17,772 nt of DNA, taken from assembly GCA_003024985.2 (NCBI GenBank), contig PXIH01S0000622.1; one strand, 5' to 3'. Origin of the DNA: Euperipatoides rowelli. Taxonomy: Eukaryota; Onychophora; Udeonychophora; Euonychophora; Peripatopsidae. Position 1 is the stretch's first letter. Every line of letters begins with the position of its first letter. The notes under the pieces are model-generated. The model had not been told where the DNA came from, searched no databases, and worked only from the letters and a program-made list of their open reading frames with translations. The position numbers and the translations under genes are program-made. Positions 16,855-17,772 of the stretch are shown here, piece by piece.

Positions 16855-16862
16855 TTTCAAGG

Positions 16863-16896
16863 TACAGTACTGTATAGATTTTTTTTAAAAAAAATC
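16863..16896. repeat. Two adjacent perfect palindromes
   Basis: TACAGTACTGTA (16863-16874) is followed by GA-T8-A8-TC (16877-16896, 20 bp). They begin within the right duplication of the third hAT-like element. Low complexity may explain the second. Confidence 0.6.
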
Positions 16897-17144
16897 AAGT
16901 TTTGCTTTATAGAAGTGGCAACACAGCATTTCAAAGATGGCTGCCATAATCTAGCACATAGTGAGTTTTTTTTACTGGATTTTCACAGATGTCTAAAGAA
17001 GTATGGTACCGTATATTAATAAAAATACAAAAATCATGTATCATAGGCAAGTTTGGTTTCAATAGTATATAATATGACATATATTTATGTGAACTGATTT
17101 ATTTTTTAGGCCTATATGAATGTTCAAAGCAATTTAGATGGTGG

Positions 17145-17160
17145 TGTCCCACACATGATG
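17145..17160 (+). repeat. TGTCCCACAC repeat, copy 1
   Basis: TGTCCCACACATGATG differs by one base from the sequence at 17313-17328. Confidence 0.6.
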
Positions 17161-17312
17161 TGAAATGAGCATGTTTTCAAAACAGTGCATAGAAAAATAG
17201 ATTAATTTTTGTTTAAACATAATTTTTATAGAAGACTAGTTTAGCTTGCTTTATTTTGTAAATCTTTAGCTTTTAATGTGTATCCAAAAAGAGATAATTT
17301 TAATTCACTTTA

Positions 17313-17342
17313 TGTCCCACACGTGATGCCACGTAAGGGACA
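17313..17342 (+). repeat. TGTCCCACAC repeat, copy 2, within a 30-nt hairpin
   Basis: TGTCCC at 17313 pairs with GGGACA at 17337-17342, and ACGTG pairs with CACGT inside it. This gives 11 paired bases of 13 per arm and a 4-nt loop. It also contains an E-box (CACGTG, 17320-17325). Confidence 0.6.
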
Positions 17343-17687
17343 ATTACTGTTTGGTTGTTTTGTTTTAACTATAAAGTACCCTTAAGTAGATTTCAATGGA
17401 GTTTTAAGTATTTTAGGTGGCCGGAGAAGTCTATCCCATAATATCATGCTTTAATTGAGCTCCATAAAACTATCATAAGCTATCCAGAAGTTTGTATTGA
17501 TCCTGTAGTCAGATAAAATGAAACAGGCTTATGAAAGCAATATTTTCTCTAATTTTGTTTTATCATTAAGTTACTTTAATCTTTATCTGGGAAAAATGCT
17601 AAGCAGCTTGTGCATCAGGTAAAGGCAATGTATCCGTTGTTGTCCAGAATGCTTCAGATTCTATTCGTGTAGCACAGAAGTTATTAA

Positions 17688-17772
17688 CCCTTTCCACTCA
17701 AATGGCGATTCTCAATCGCCATTTTCAATTTAGTAGTTGCACTCAAAAGGAGATTCAGAATCGCCCATTTAA
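17688..17772. mobile_element. Probable end of a TTAA-inserting (piggyBac-like) element, cut by the window edge
   Basis: TTAA at 17684-17687 is followed by CCCTTTCCACTC. A TTAA target followed by CCC is characteristic of piggyBac-type termini. Just inside, AAATGGCGATT (17700-17710) and AATCGCCATTT (17714-17724) form a perfect 11-bp hairpin with a 3-nt loop. A related unit begins 45 bp later at 17740, so CACTCAAA...GATT...AATCGCC is repeated in tandem. The other end lies beyond the window, so the class is inferred from one terminus only. Confidence 0.45.

Larger units (their letters stand above)
16897..17683. other. Non-coding DNA between the third hAT-like element and the TTAA element
   Basis: No ORF with protein-like character. 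Only the TGTCCCACAC repeat pair and its hairpin stand out. Confidence 0.55.

Noticed and set aside
16738-17019. 93-codon plus-strand ORF
   Set aside because: Lys/Phe-rich translation of T and A runs; it spans the right end of the third hAT-like element.

Overview
This is an AT-rich eukaryotic nuclear window with one recognisable protein-coding gene. The evidence is a strong polypyrimidine-AG splice acceptor, AATAAA signals after the stop, non-autonomous DNA transposons with target-site duplications, and a BTB/zinc-finger product. The product class is metazoan. The non-coding DNA is rich in TAGGC(C)TA and TACAGTA words and there is no interspersed vertebrate-type repeat that I recognise, so I lean towards an invertebrate, possibly marine. 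I cannot name the lineage.

Layout. 1-3748: non-coding AT-rich DNA with a short AT tandem repeat, two CTCF-like motifs and one GC-richer hairpin. 3749-3764: overlapping poly(A) signals of the gene, which lies on the minus strand. 3824-11245: a single 7.4-kb terminal coding exon. It encodes an N-terminal BTB domain, a very basic linker built of 8-residue repeats, and by my count 43 C2H2-type zinc fingers. 11246-11270: the 3' splice site of that exon. Its reading frame has no ATG for about 270 codons after the splice site, so the true start lies in an upstream exon. The best candidate I found is a tiny coding segment at 12376-12387. 11270-13630: intron and/or intergenic DNA, including a cluster of a repeated 14-bp motif and inverted repeats at 12.1-13.07 kb.

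13633-15109 is a hAT-like element with a second hAT-like element of a different family nested inside it (14191-14965). 15978-16854 is a third hAT-like element. All three have 8-bp target-site duplications and arrays of short palindromes next to their ends, but no transposase ORF. 17688 to the window end looks like the terminus of a TTAA-inserting (piggyBac-like) element that runs out of the window.

The gene and the transposons are not a functional system together. The main points of interest are the modular architecture of the giant zinc-finger protein, built from two kinds of repeated multi-finger block, and the shared palindrome-array design of three different mobile-element families within 3.2 kb.
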